Source: an uncultured Aquimarina sp. (GTDB taxonomy: Bacteria > Bacteroidota > Bacteroidia > Flavobacteriales > Flavobacteriaceae). From it: a DNA stretch of 64,000 bases. Shown piece by piece: positions 1 to 8,574 of this stretch. The translations under genes and the position numbers were made by a program. Location of the stretch: the NCBI GenBank assembly GCA_947498705.1, contig CANMLW010000005.1, positions 124,001 through 188,000 on the forward strand. Reading direction: 5' to 3'. The first letter of the stretch is position 1, and every line of letters begins with the position of its first letter. The notes beneath the pieces were generated by a model that saw nothing but the letters and a program-made list of their open reading frames with translations, was not told the DNA's origin and did no database searches.

Positions 1-6
1 ATTGGT

Positions 7-951
7 ATGAAAAATAGATTCATGGATATCCAAAAAGAGATAAATAAAACAAAAGGGTTTACAAATTTAGAACTTCTTGCAAAACAAGTTGTAGAAGGAT
101 TTATTTCAGGTATGCATAAAAGTCCGTTTCATGGTTTCTCTGCAGAGTTTGCAGAACATAAGGTTTATAATAATGGAGAAAGTACCAAGCATATAGATTG
201 GAAACTATTTGCCAAAACAGATAAACTATATACAAAACGGTACGAAGAAGAAACAAATTTGAGATGTCATATTATTATCGATAACTCTTCATCAATGCAT
301 TATCCCAAAGTAAAAGAACATCACCTGGATTCATTAAATAAGATAAGTTTCTCGGTGTTGGCCACTGCTTGTTTGATGAATATCCTGAAAAAGCAAAGAG
401 ATGCCATCGGTTTGAGTATTTATAGTGATGCATATGATTATTATGCGCCAGAAAAAGGAAGTGAAAGACATCATCAAATGTTGCTTAATCAATTAAATCA
501 AACTGTTTTAAAGGATTCGAAAGATAAAAATACAGATACATTCACCTTTTTACATTTAATAGCGGAAAAGATACATCGCAGATCATTAATTTTTCTGTTT
601 ACAGATATGTTTCAGGCAAGTTCTAATCCAGATAAACTATTTGAGGCCCTTAGGCACCTTAAATACAACAAACATGAGGTTATTCTTTTTCACACATTTG
701 ATAGTGAAAAAGAATTGAATTTTGATTTTAGTAATCGCCCTACGCGATTTGTAGATGTAGAAACAGGAGAACATATCAATTTATACGCAGATACAATTAA
801 AGAAAATTACCAAAAAGCTGTTGCTTCTTATTTTTATGACTTAAAAATGAAATGTGCTCAATACGGGATTAAGTATGTAGAGGCAGATACCACAAAAGAT
901 TTTAATAAAATAATGACGACCTATTTTGTTGAGAGACAGAAATTTGCTTAA
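7..951 (+). CDS. DUF58 domain protein (MoxR-associated, vWA-like)
   Basis: DUF58 proteins are usually encoded next to a MoxR AAA+ ATPase and are thought to act in envelope or maturation processes; the exact role is not established. The family core is visible in residues 30-85 (HKSPFHGFSAEFAEH, then GESTKHIDWKLFAKTDKLY), followed by a von Willebrand A-like fold with the metal-site-like DNSSSM motif near residues 92-97 and a later FTDMF strand. About 314 residues is normal for the family. The first ATG is six bases into the window; an in-frame ATG at 22 (MDIQKE) is an equally good start. A MoxR gene would be expected just outside the left edge. Confidence 0.85.
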   Translation: MKNRFMDIQKEINKTKGFTNLELLAKQVVEGFISGMHKSPFHGFSAEFAEHKVYNNGESTKHIDWKLFAKTDKLYTKRYEEETNLRCHIIIDNSSSMHYPKVKEHHLDSLNKISFSVLATACLMNILKKQRDAIGLSIYSDAYDYYAPEKGSERHHQMLLNQLNQTVLKDSKDKNTDTFTFLHLIAEKIHRRSLIFLFTDMFQASSNPDKLFEALRHLKYNKHEVILFHTFDSEKELNFDFSNRPTRFVDVETGEHINLYADTIKENYQKAVASYFYDLKMKCAQYGIKYVEADTTKDFNKIMTTYFVERQKFA

Positions 952-988
952 AACTGTAAAATTTAATTGAAAAAAAACGGAAAAAAGA

Positions 989-1019
989 TTTGTGAGAATC
1001 AAAATGAGGTGTATATTTG
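989..1019 (+). promoter_or_regulatory. Bacteroidota promoter of tRNA-Asp
   Basis: A TTTG box at 989-992 is followed after 19 bases by TATATTTG at 1012-1019, matching the Bacteroidota -33/-7 consensus (TTTG, TAnnTTTG). The tRNA begins 18 bases after the -7 box. Confidence 0.75.
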
Positions 1020-1037
1020 CATCCGCAATAAGGCTTT

Positions 1038-1111
1038 GGTCTGGTAGTTCAGTTGGTTAGAATACCTGCCTGTCACGCAGGGGGTCGCGGGTTCGAGTCC
1101 CGTCCAGACCG
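1038..1111 (+). tRNA. tRNA-Asp (GTC)
   Basis: A 74-base cloverleaf. The acceptor arms GGTCTGG and CCAGACC pair perfectly, with discriminator G at 1111. The anticodon loop CTGTCAC sits on the stem CCTGC/GCAGG and places GTC at 1072-1074. The T arm contains GTTCGAGTC. CCA is not encoded. Confidence 0.97.
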
Positions 1112-1122
1112 CAAAATTGCTA

Positions 1123-1154
1123 AAAAGCTTCAATGTAAATTGAAGCTTTTTTTT
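1123..1154 (+). terminator. Rho-independent terminator of tRNA-Asp
   Basis: A perfect 12-bp stem (AAAAGCTTCAAT, loop GTAA, then the complement) runs into eight T residues, starting 12 bases after the tRNA. Confidence 0.85.
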
Positions 1155-1215
1155 GCAAGAAAATGTTGTGTTGTCTCACGCTTGTCGTGAGGTGGTTTAG
1201 TAGTAAACCAATGAG

Positions 1216-1247
1216 AAGCTTTTCCATAAATTTGGAGAGGCTTTTTT
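1216..1247 (+). terminator. second terminator-like hairpin
   Basis: The arms AAGCTTTTCC (1216-1225) and GGAGAGGCTT (1234-1243) pair over 10 bp with two G-T wobbles, followed by a T-run. No gene lies between it and the tRNA terminator, so it is either a back-up terminator or the end of a short unrecognised transcript from 1155-1215. Confidence 0.45.
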
Positions 1248-1251
1248 AGTT

Positions 1252-1284
1252 TTTGGTATTTTGTTTTGCAAATTTTTATATTTG
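1252..1284 (+). promoter_or_regulatory. promoter of the MerR/CarH-like regulator
   Basis: TTTG at 1252-1255 and TATATTTG at 1277-1284, 21 bases apart, match the Bacteroidota promoter form. Transcription would begin near 1291, leaving only about 13 untranslated bases before the TTG start at 1304. Confidence 0.5.
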
Positions 1285-1303
1285 AATAACAAAAAAGTGA
1301 ATT

Positions 1304-2194
1304 TTGACTTTTATCAAAACACAATTTAGTAGTGCAGATTTAGAGAATATATCTGGAATTAAAGCGCATACCATACGAATTTGGGAAAAAAGATATGATT
1401 TGCTTTCTCCCAAAAAGGCAGCAAGAAATATTCGGTTGTATGACATGTATAATATGCAAAAGCTGCTTAATGTAGCGTTGTTAAATAAATACGGATATAA
1501 AATCTCTAAGATAGCAGCTATGGGCGATGAGGAGATTTTTTCAACGGCTAGGGATCTTGTTGATAAAAATGCGGAAAACGACAAAGTACTTACTGATTTT
1601 AAATTGGCAATGTACTCTTTTGATCAGTATATGTTTCAAGAAGTCTATGAGCGTCTTTTGGAAAAGAGAACGTTTTCGCAAATATTTGTAGAAACCTTTA
1701 TTCCACTGCTTGATTTTATAGGGTTGCTGTGGCAGACTGATTCGATACAGCCGGTTCATGAACATTTTATTTCAAACCTAATTTTACAAAAAATACATCT
1801 TAATACGGTGCAACTTAAAACACCAGAAAGAGATGCTAAGGTTTTTGTATTGTTTTTGCCAGAAAATGAAGTACATGAATTAGGATTACTGTTTATGAAT
1901 TATGAATTACAAAAAAGAGGGTTCAGGACAGTTTATTTGGGAAGGAGTATCCCTATAGAGAATATAAAAGATATGTTTGAGACATTTTCAGAAATCACTT
2001 TTGTAAGTCACTTTACGATGGTGATGGAAGAATCTATGTTGTTAAATTATTTTAAGAATTTTGAAAGACTTTTAAAAAATGAAAAACATCGATTTTGGGG
2101 AGTTAGTCATCAAATGAACGCAATAGATATGGTTCCTTTTGATAAAATTGCCATTTTTGCTTCGGTAAAAGATGTAATTTTAAAAGAGATTTAA
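1304..2194 (+). CDS. MerR-family regulator with CarH-like B12-binding photoreceptor domain
   Basis: Probable repressor of the carotenoid operon. Residues 7-75 form the MerR winged helix (SGIKAHTIRIWEKRYDLL). The C-terminal half carries both signatures of CarH/LitR photoreceptors: W143-x9-E153-H154 in the four-helix light-sensing cap, and E189-x-H191-x-x-G194, whose histidine is the lower axial cobalamin ligand in CarH. In characterised CarH proteins adenosylcobalamin supports a DNA-bound tetramer in the dark, and light breaks it. The start is unusual: an in-frame TGA at 1298 leaves TTG at 1304 as the likely initiator, and the encoded N-terminus looks family-like. It is followed after 50 bases by crtI on the same strand. 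Light sensing is inferred from the motifs only. Confidence 0.8.
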   Translation: MTFIKTQFSSADLENISGIKAHTIRIWEKRYDLLSPKKAARNIRLYDMYNMQKLLNVALLNKYGYKISKIAAMGDEEIFSTARDLVDKNAENDKVLTDFKLAMYSFDQYMFQEVYERLLEKRTFSQIFVETFIPLLDFIGLLWQTDSIQPVHEHFISNLILQKIHLNTVQLKTPERDAKVFVLFLPENEVHELGLLFMNYELQKRGFRTVYLGRSIPIENIKDMFETFSEITFVSHFTMVMEESMLLNYFKNFERLLKNEKHRFWGVSHQMNAIDMVPFDKIAIFASVKDVILKEI

Positions 2195-2204
2195 AGAGAA
2201 GTTC

Positions 2205-2245
2205 TTTTGTTTTGTTTAATAAAATTATATTTTTACAAAACAAAA
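2205..2245 (+). promoter_or_regulatory. 11-bp inverted repeat across the crtI promoter
   Basis: TTTTGTTTTGT at 2205-2215 is exactly complementary to ACAAAACAAAA at 2235-2245, whose last base is the first base of the crtI ATG. The 19-bp spacer contains a promoter-like TATATTTT at 2226-2233. This arrangement would suit an operator for the adjacent MerR protein; that link is inferred. The low sequence complexity calls for caution. Confidence 0.4.
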
Positions 2246-3714
2246 TGACTAAAAAGATACACATTATAGGTTCTGGATTTTCTGCTTTAGCAGCTTCTTG
2301 TTATTTGGCTAAAGAAGGTTTTGACGTGGTGGTGTTAGAGAAAAATGATAATTTAGGAGGGCGAGCCCAGCAGTTTTCTAAAGAGGGATTTACTTTTGAT
2401 ATGGGGCCGACCTGGTATTGGATGCCCGATGTTTTTGAACGTTTTTTTGCTGATTTTGGAAAATCACCCTCAGACTTCTATGAACTAGAAAAGTTAATGC
2501 CTGCGTATCAGGTATATTTTGATATTGCCGATTCTTTATTTATATCGAATGATTTAGAAGAGATATGTGAAGTATTTGAAGAGATAGAAAAGGGAAGCGC
2601 TGTTTACTTAAGGCAATTTTTAAAAGTAGCTAAAGAAAATTATGAACTGGCGGTTCAGAATCTGGTATATCAACCAGGTGTTTCTCCTCTTGAGTTGGTG
2701 TCTAAAGATACTATCGTTCGATTGAATCAGGTATTTGGCACAATTAGAAAACAGGTTCGAAAAAATATTAAAAACCCTAAGTTGATAAAGATACTTGAGT
2801 TTCCTGTGCTATTTTTAGGAGCCAAACCTCAGGATACTCCTGCGTTATATAATTTTATGAATTGGGCAGACTTTGGTTTGGGAACATGGCATCCCAAAGG
2901 TGGTATGATTCGAGTGGTAGATGCAATGGTAAGCTTGGCAAAAAGTTTAGGAGTAACCTTTTACACCAATACAGAAGTCCAGAAAATTAAAGTAAGTACT
3001 TCTGGATCTATAGAAGGGTTGGTTGCAAATAATGAATTTATACCTTCAGATATTGTGTTAGGGGGTAGTGATTATCATCATACAGAAACCCTTTTGGATA
3101 AAAAATATAGGCAATACACTCAGAAATACTGGCGATCAAGAACATTTGCTCCATCTGCATTATTGTTTTATGTAGGTTTTGATAAAAAATTAGAAAATGT
3201 ATCTCATCATACGTTGTTTTTTGATGCAGAATTTGATCAACATGCTGTAGCTATTTATGATCGTCCAGACTGGCCAGAAAGCCCTCTTTTTTATGCTAGT
3301 TTTCCTAGTATTACAGACAATACGTTTGCCCCTATGGGTTGTGAAGCGGCTACCTTTCTCATTCCGTTAGCACCAGACCTAAAAGATACTCCAGAGGATA
3401 GAAACCGCTACTTTGACTTAATTATAAATAGGCTAGAAAATATAACAAAACAAGAGGTTAAATCGAGTATATTATTTGCAGAATCATTTTGCGTAAATGA
3501 TTTTAAATCTGTTTACAATTCGTATAAGGGAAATGCTTATGGTTTGGCAAATACGCTTACCCAAACGGCATTTTTACGACCCAAAATTAAAAGCAAGAAA
3601 GTAAAAAATTTGTATTTTACAGGGCAATTAACCGTGCCAGGGCCAGGCGTTCCTCCTGCTTTGATTTCTGGAAAGATTGCTTCAGAACTAATTTTAAAAT
3701 CTTTTAGAAAATGA
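2245..3714 (+). CDS. crtI: phytoene desaturase CrtI
   Basis: FAD-dependent phytoene dehydrogenase, which desaturates phytoene to lycopene at the membrane. The N-terminal dinucleotide-binding motif is intact (GSGFSALAASCYLAKEG, then VVVLEKNDNLGGRA, residues about 8-41), and the C-terminal CrtI signature is present (FTGQLTVPGPGVPPALISGK). The length of 489 residues is normal. An upstream in-frame TTG at 2212 would add 11 poorly matching residues, so ATG 2245 is preferred. The stop overlaps the crtB start as ATGA, indicating translational coupling. Confidence 0.95.
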   Translation: MTKKIHIIGSGFSALAASCYLAKEGFDVVVLEKNDNLGGRAQQFSKEGFTFDMGPTWYWMPDVFERFFADFGKSPSDFYELEKLMPAYQVYFDIADSLFISNDLEEICEVFEEIEKGSAVYLRQFLKVAKENYELAVQNLVYQPGVSPLELVSKDTIVRLNQVFGTIRKQVRKNIKNPKLIKILEFPVLFLGAKPQDTPALYNFMNWADFGLGTWHPKGGMIRVVDAMVSLAKSLGVTFYTNTEVQKIKVSTSGSIEGLVANNEFIPSDIVLGGSDYHHTETLLDKKYRQYTQKYWRSRTFAPSALLFYVGFDKKLENVSHHTLFFDAEFDQHAVAIYDRPDWPESPLFYASFPSITDNTFAPMGCEAATFLIPLAPDLKDTPEDRNRYFDLIINRLENITKQEVKSSILFAESFCVNDFKSVYNSYKGNAYGLANTLTQTAFLRPKIKSKKVKNLYFTGQLTVPGPGVPPALISGKIASELILKSFRK

Positions 3715-4553
3715 AAGAAGTGTTTGATTGTGTCTCCTTTGATTCTAGTAAATTGGTAACTAAGTCTTATAGTACCTCATTTTCAATGGCGGTAAAATTG
3801 TTGTCTCCAAAAATAAGACAGGCGATTTACAATATTTATGGTTTTGTGCGATTTGCAGATGAAATTGTTGATACGTTTCATGAGTATGATAAGACACATC
3901 TTATCCATAAATTCGAAAAGGATTATTATGAAGCATTAGAGATGGGGATAAGCTTAAATCCGATTCTAAACGCTTTTCAACATACCGTAAAGCAATACAA
4001 TATAACAGATGATCTGGTACAAGCGTTTCTAAAGAGTATGAAGGCAGATTTGGATAAACAAGTGTATCATACAGAAGAAGAATATAAAGAATATATTTAT
4101 GGCTCTGCAGACGTGGTAGGATTGATGTGTTTAAAGGTATTTGTGGGTGGAGATGAGCAGCAGTATCAAAAACTAAAAGACGCAGCAATGCGATTGGGCT
4201 CTGCTTTCCAGAAAGTAAACTTCCTTAGAGATATTAAAGATGATTTTGAATTATTGGATCGCTCTTACTTTCCGAATGTTGATTTTACCAATTTTAACAA
4301 AGAAGCTAAGGAAGCTATTATAAAAGATATCGAATCAGATTTTGATTATGCCTATCAAAATGGAATTCTAAAATTACCCAAAGAGGCTAAACTTGGAGTG
4401 TATATGGCATATCGATATTATAAAAGATTGCTAAAGAAATTGAATAAAATTCCTTCTTCAGAAATATTAGAAACACGAGTGAGAATATCTAACGTTTTAA
4501 AGGTAAATCTTTTGGCAAGAGGTTTTTTAAGATATAAATTAGATATGCTATAA
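3711..4553 (+). CDS. crtB: phytoene synthase CrtB
   Basis: Condenses two geranylgeranyl diphosphate molecules into phytoene, the first committed carotenoid step. Both aspartate-rich Mg-diphosphate motifs are visible: D50-E-I-V-D54 and D174-I-K-D-D178 within NFLRDIKDDF. The 280-residue length is typical for the squalene/phytoene synthase family. It overlaps crtI by four bases and is followed after 24 bases by crtZ. Confidence 0.95.
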   Translation: MKEVFDCVSFDSSKLVTKSYSTSFSMAVKLLSPKIRQAIYNIYGFVRFADEIVDTFHEYDKTHLIHKFEKDYYEALEMGISLNPILNAFQHTVKQYNITDDLVQAFLKSMKADLDKQVYHTEEEYKEYIYGSADVVGLMCLKVFVGGDEQQYQKLKDAAMRLGSAFQKVNFLRDIKDDFELLDRSYFPNVDFTNFNKEAKEAIIKDIESDFDYAYQNGILKLPKEAKLGVYMAYRYYKRLLKKLNKIPSSEILETRVRISNVLKVNLLARGFLRYKLDML

Positions 4554-4577
4554 TCAAAGTTCGTTAAATTTGTAGGT

Positions 4578-5039
4578 ATGACAGAGCTGGTTTATTTTTT
4601 GATTACAGTAGCTACCTTTTTGATTATGGAAGGTATTACCTGGTGTACACATAAGTTTGTAATGCATGGCTTTTTGTGGTATTTGCATGAAGATCATCAT
4701 CAACCAAAATATCAGGGAGTATTCGAAAAGAATGATGCCTTTTTTGTGATTTTTGCTATTCCGAGCATATTGTTGTTTTATTATGGTGTAGAAGGCGGAA
4801 TGAATTATATGTTTTTTATCGGTCTTGGCATTTTACTATATGGAATTGCTTATTTTCTGGTGCATGATGTTCTTATTCACCAACGTTTTAAATGGTTTAA
4901 AAAAACCAGAAACCGATATTTAATAGGTTTACGAAAGGCGCATAAAACCCATCATAAACATCTTGGAAAAGAAAAAGGAGAATGTTTTGGGATGCTTTAT
5001 GTTCCTATTAAATATTTTAGAAAACCAAAATTGTCTTGA
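4578..5039 (+). CDS. crtZ: beta-carotene hydroxylase CrtZ
   Basis: Di-iron membrane hydroxylase of the fatty-acid-hydroxylase superfamily that adds the 3-OH groups converting beta-carotene to zeaxanthin. The histidine clusters are all present: HKFVMH, HEDHH, HDVLIH and HKTHHKH. The N-terminal membrane segment and the helices between clusters fit the family at 153 residues. No crtW ketolase is present in the operon, so zeaxanthin is the predicted end product here. The stop overlaps the next gene by four bases. Confidence 0.93.
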   Translation: MTELVYFLITVATFLIMEGITWCTHKFVMHGFLWYLHEDHHQPKYQGVFEKNDAFFVIFAIPSILLFYYGVEGGMNYMFFIGLGILLYGIAYFLVHDVLIHQRFKWFKKTRNRYLIGLRKAHKTHHKHLGKEKGECFGMLYVPIKYFRKPKLS

Positions 5040-5725
5040 ATTGGTTGTATCTTATACTTAATCTTGGATCCATAAGTATTCCTTTATGGTATTCTTTTAA
5101 TCCCAAAATGAGATTTATCCAGCACTGGAAAAAAGTATTGCTTTCTACCAGTATCGTTGCAATAGTGTTTCTTATATGGGATGCTGTTTTTACTGTACAA
5201 GGTGTTTGGGGATTTAACCCCGACTATTATTTGGGGTTAAAAATACTAAGCATGCCAATAGAAGAATGGTTGTTTTTCTTTTGTATTCCTTATGCGAGTA
5301 TCTTTATTCATTATGCATTAGCGTACTTTGCGCCAAAAATTATGTTAGGCCAATTGTTTACTAAGGTTTTGATAATGATTTTTTTAGTGATGAGTTTATT
5401 ACTGATTTTTTTAAATCATGATAGATCATATACTGTTGTGAATTATTCTTTTTTGGCAATATCTATGTTTTTGGGGTGGATGTATGGGGTTTTTGTATTA
5501 CGACGCTTTTTTATAAGTTTTATGATTATTCTAATTCCTTTTTTTATTGTGAACGGAATTTTAACGGGCACTTTTATTGATGCTCCAGTGGTCTGGTATA
5601 ATAATGAAGAAAACTTAGGAGTACGTTTGGGAACTATACCTGTAGAGGATATAGGATATGCTTTTAGTATGTTGTTTTTGAATGTGTTATTACTAGAAAG
5701 ATTTAAGGAAAAAGATATATTTTAA
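5036..5725 (+). CDS. crtY: lycopene beta-cyclase, fused CrtYcd type
   Basis: Integral-membrane lycopene cyclase made of two related halves that are separate CrtYc and CrtYd subunits in some actinobacteria. Each half has its PxE(E/D) motif: PIEEWLFF at residues 74-81 and PVEDIGYAF near 202. About seven membrane helices are evident. The start is a TTG overlapping the crtZ stop (TTGA); the first ATG, 24 codons in, would remove the first helix, so TTG is chosen. It converges with the next gene on the other strand, the two overlapping by four bases. Confidence 0.88.
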   Translation: MNWLYLILNLGSISIPLWYSFNPKMRFIQHWKKVLLSTSIVAIVFLIWDAVFTVQGVWGFNPDYYLGLKILSMPIEEWLFFFCIPYASIFIHYALAYFAPKIMLGQLFTKVLIMIFLVMSLLLIFLNHDRSYTVVNYSFLAISMFLGWMYGVFVLRRFFISFMIILIPFFIVNGILTGTFIDAPVVWYNNEENLGVRLGTIPVEDIGYAFSMLFLNVLLLERFKEKDIF

Positions 5726-7212
5726 TTGACTTGTTGTATCATTTCTAGGGTGGTTTTGTAAAAATCTGTTTTTTCTACCTTTGATTTTAACCATATATAG
5801 AAACTCAAGGTAAAAATATCTTCCTGTTCTGTAGAATCTTTGAGTAAGGTGTTTTTTATTTTGAAAATGAAATTTTTATTATTCGCCAAATCTCTGTTAT
5901 GATAGAAGGACATAGTTAAAGATAAAAACCTAAGAACTCTATCTTCTCCTTTACTTTTTAAGTGTGTTGCATGTTTTTTTCTAAAGCTTTTTACTCTCGA
6001 CTCGACCAAATCAATATGATCAAGTTCGATATGTAGTAAGATTTCGATTAGATTTTTTTTGATGACCCATATGATTCCTGCTTTTTCTGTATACCAGGTA
6101 TCGCGGTGGTGCAATTCTTGATAGTATCGTAAAGATTCTCTGTATTTTTTTTGCTGAAAAAGAATCATGATGAAAGTAAGTTTAATGTCTAAAACATAGG
6201 TGGTTTGGTTTTTAAACTTGTCGAACTTAAAGTTTTCTAATAATGAAATTGCTTCTGTTGCTTTTCCTGTGTAATTAAGGTTTAGAGCTTTTACCAATGT
6301 GTATTGAGGAAAAAATCGCTTATAAAACTTCTTGTTTTGCTTTATCATTTGATTGTTCATATGATGAAGATACTCTTCTGAAACAGTAAAGTTTTTATTT
6401 CTAAAATATGAATTAGCAACGTAGTATAAGATCTGAATATGATAAAACAGATGCTTATCCAAAAATTGTTTCTTCTCTTTTATTTGCTGGTAAGTAGTCT
6501 CTACAAATGGTAAAATAGAATAAAAATCTCTGGAGATATTAGCAGTCTGGTTAGTGATTTCAAGTATTTTGAATAGAGACCTATATGTCAAGTCGTTTGT
6601 AATAGAAATATCAAATAAGGATAAAGAATTATGGATGGCTAGTACACTATCACTTTTTCCTTCAATTAATTTATTCTGAATATGAGCATAGAAAAGATTG
6701 AGATTTTCTTCTTGTTTTAAAGATTTTTGGTTGTTTTTGAAATTTATAATCAGTTGATTAAGGGGTTCTTTTAGGGATACGTGATTGTATTGTATTTTGG
6801 TATAGTAAATTTCATTAAGAATGTTGTATAAATCATTAGATTTGGCTTTGTATTCTGCTTTATTGATGGTTTTGAGCGCGATTTTGTATTGTTTTTGTTC
6901 AAAGAATATCCTACTGGCTAGCAGTAATTTTAGAATTTCCATTTCTTCAGAAGTTTCCCTCTCAAAACTTTTAGAAGCGATAAAATCGATAAGAGTATCG
7001 TGTAGTCTTTTGCAAAGTGCATGTAAAGCTCCTTTTGCAGGCTTTTTATAAAGAATTAGATCAATATCTTTTGTGTTGGGGTGTGCTTCAAGTAAAATGA
7101 ATAATTCGATGTTTTTCGTATCTGTTCTTTTGTTTTTTTGCTTTAAAAAAGCTATAAAACTTCGTTTTTCTTCGGTAGATAATGTAGAAATTATAGAAGA
7201 AATAGTATTCAT
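5722..7212 (-). CDS. hypothetical protein, helical repeat (TPR-like)
   Basis: I do not recognise a named family. The 496 residues are almost entirely predicted helix, rich in Lys, Glu, Tyr and Asn, with loosely periodic hydrophobic pairs resembling degenerate TPRs (for example residues 110-150 and 290-400). There is no signal peptide or membrane helix, so it should be cytoplasmic. It is monocistronic, with the start preceded by a short AT-rich region and the 3' end overlapping the crtY stop on the opposite strand. An adaptor or regulatory scaffold role is only a guess. Confidence 0.7.
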   Translation of the reverse strand: MNTISSIISTLSTEEKRSFIAFLKQKNKRTDTKNIELFILLEAHPNTKDIDLILYKKPAKGALHALCKRLHDTLIDFIASKSFERETSEEMEILKLLLASRIFFEQKQYKIALKTINKAEYKAKSNDLYNILNEIYYTKIQYNHVSLKEPLNQLIINFKNNQKSLKQEENLNLFYAHIQNKLIEGKSDSVLAIHNSLSLFDISITNDLTYRSLFKILEITNQTANISRDFYSILPFVETTYQQIKEKKQFLDKHLFYHIQILYYVANSYFRNKNFTVSEEYLHHMNNQMIKQNKKFYKRFFPQYTLVKALNLNYTGKATEAISLLENFKFDKFKNQTTYVLDIKLTFIMILFQQKKYRESLRYYQELHHRDTWYTEKAGIIWVIKKNLIEILLHIELDHIDLVESRVKSFRKKHATHLKSKGEDRVLRFLSLTMSFYHNRDLANNKNFIFKIKNTLLKDSTEQEDIFTLSFYIWLKSKVEKTDFYKTTLEMIQQVN

Positions 7213-7380
7213 TATATCGTAAGTATTTTGTTATAAAAATACTATAAATATTCATAATTGTAATTTTTTATATAAAATATATCATAAGTTTTTGTGTAAA
7301 ACAGAGTTTTTGTTTCAATAGAATTGCTCCAAATTTGTCCTGTTCAAAACGAATAAATTTAATCATCAAAATTAAGTATT

Positions 7381-7854
7381 ATGAACTACAAATTTAGCAA
7401 TGAAGTTACAGAAGAGGTTACTTCTGATACTATCAAAAAAGAAGAAATTAAGTTGTATGATCAAAAACCTACTCCAGCATTTATCGGGGCGTCATGGATA
7501 GCAGTATTGGCAGGGATGGTCTCTTTCTGTATTGGTTTATGGAATGCAGAGATGATGTTGAATGAAAAAGGATATTATTTTACAATTTTATTATTTGGAT
7601 TGTTTTCTGCGGTATCTGTTCAGAAAAATGTAAGAGATAGATTAGAAGGCTTGCAGGTTACAGAGATGTATTATGGTATTAGTTGGTTTGCAACAATTGT
7701 TTCTGTTATTCTGTTGATTATTGGCTTGTGGAATGCAGATTTAGAATTAAGTGAAAAAGGGTTTTATGGTATGTCTTTTACACTGAGTTTGTTTGCGGCG
7801 ATTGCAGTGCAAAAAAATACAAGAGATAAAAAATATATAGAAAGTAAAAAGTAA
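7381..7854 (+). CDS. YiaA/YiaB-type two-domain inner-membrane protein
   Basis: Small membrane protein with two tandem copies of the YiaAB helix-pair domain. The copies (residues about 32-84 and 97-150) share the pattern SW-A-x(n)-IGLWNA-x-x-x-L-x-EKG-x-Y, a second helix, and a closing AVQKN-x-RD. That internal repetition gives four membrane helices. Biochemical function is unknown for the family. It stands alone and is closed by a terminator. Confidence 0.85.
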   Translation: MNYKFSNEVTEEVTSDTIKKEEIKLYDQKPTPAFIGASWIAVLAGMVSFCIGLWNAEMMLNEKGYYFTILLFGLFSAVSVQKNVRDRLEGLQVTEMYYGISWFATIVSVILLIIGLWNADLELSEKGFYGMSFTLSLFAAIAVQKNTRDKKYIESKK

Positions 7855-7900
7855 TTGTCAAAAGGAGGAGCTGTAATAAGCTTCTCGTTTTGATGATTGT

Positions 7901-7932
7901 AAAAGGTAGCTGTGTGGTTGCAGCTACCTTTT
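7901..7932 (+). terminator. Rho-independent terminator after the YiaA-like gene
   Basis: AAAAGGTAGCTG (7901-7912) pairs perfectly with 7921-7932 and ends in a run of T. The A-rich left arm means it may also stop the opposing response-regulator operon. Confidence 0.8.
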
Positions 7933-7965
7933 TGAAATAATTTAGGTTTGAGTTATAAGGCTACC

Positions 7966-8574
7966 TTAGCTAATATACCCCAGTTGAAATGCTTTCTTTA
8001 CTAACCCAACATTAGTTTTTACCTGCAGTTTATAAAATATGTTTTTTTTGTGTGTTTCTACCGTATGTTTGCTTATAAAAAGCCGCTCTGCAATTTCTGA
8101 GACTGTAAATTCTTGTGCAATTAATTGTATAATTTCTTTTTCTCTTTTAGTGACTATGGATTTAGAAAAACTAAGTGTTTTTAAATCAGATATTTCTTCA
8201 AAAAAAAAGGTTCTCTGGTCATAAACAATTTTTTGTATGGCCTCTATAATGATGGTAATGTCTGTATCTTTTAAAAGATAACCATCGTAAAAGTTTTTTT
8301 CATAGTGCAGAGGTTTAAACATGCTTATCACCAGTATTTTTAATGTAGCATCGTATTGTTTTATCTTTTTTATAAATTCGATTCCATTAATTTCGGGCAT
8401 AGAAATGTCGGTAATAACTAAGTCGATTTTGTTTTTATGTATAAAAGAGATTGCCTTTTTTGGATTAGTAAATGTATGTATCGTGCTAATAAAGTGACAC
8501 TTTTCTAAAGAGGCTTTTAGTCCGTTTAAAACGAGATGATGATCATCTACTAATATGAGGTTAAGCGGTAACAT
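7966..8574 (-). CDS. NarL/LuxR-family response regulator
   Basis: Receiver domain (residues 1-120) with the acidic pair D10/D11, phosphoacceptor D56 in the VITDISMPE strand, and a conserved Lys in the KDTDI region. The C-terminal GerE/LuxR helix-turn-helix spans roughly residues 135-200 (TKREKEIIQLIAQEFTVSEI, then SKHTVETHKKNIFYKL). Its start lies inside the last 14 bases of the histidine kinase gene, so the two are one operon and a cognate pair. Its likely targets include the secreted genes divergent from the kinase. Confidence 0.93.
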   Translation of the reverse strand: MLPLNLILVDDHHLVLNGLKASLEKCHFISTIHTFTNPKKAISFIHKNKIDLVITDISMPEINGIEFIKKIKQYDATLKILVISMFKPLHYEKNFYDGYLLKDTDITIIIEAIQKIVYDQRTFFFEEISDLKTLSFSKSIVTKREKEIIQLIAQEFTVSEIAERLFISKHTVETHKKNIFYKLQVKTNVGLVKKAFQLGYIS

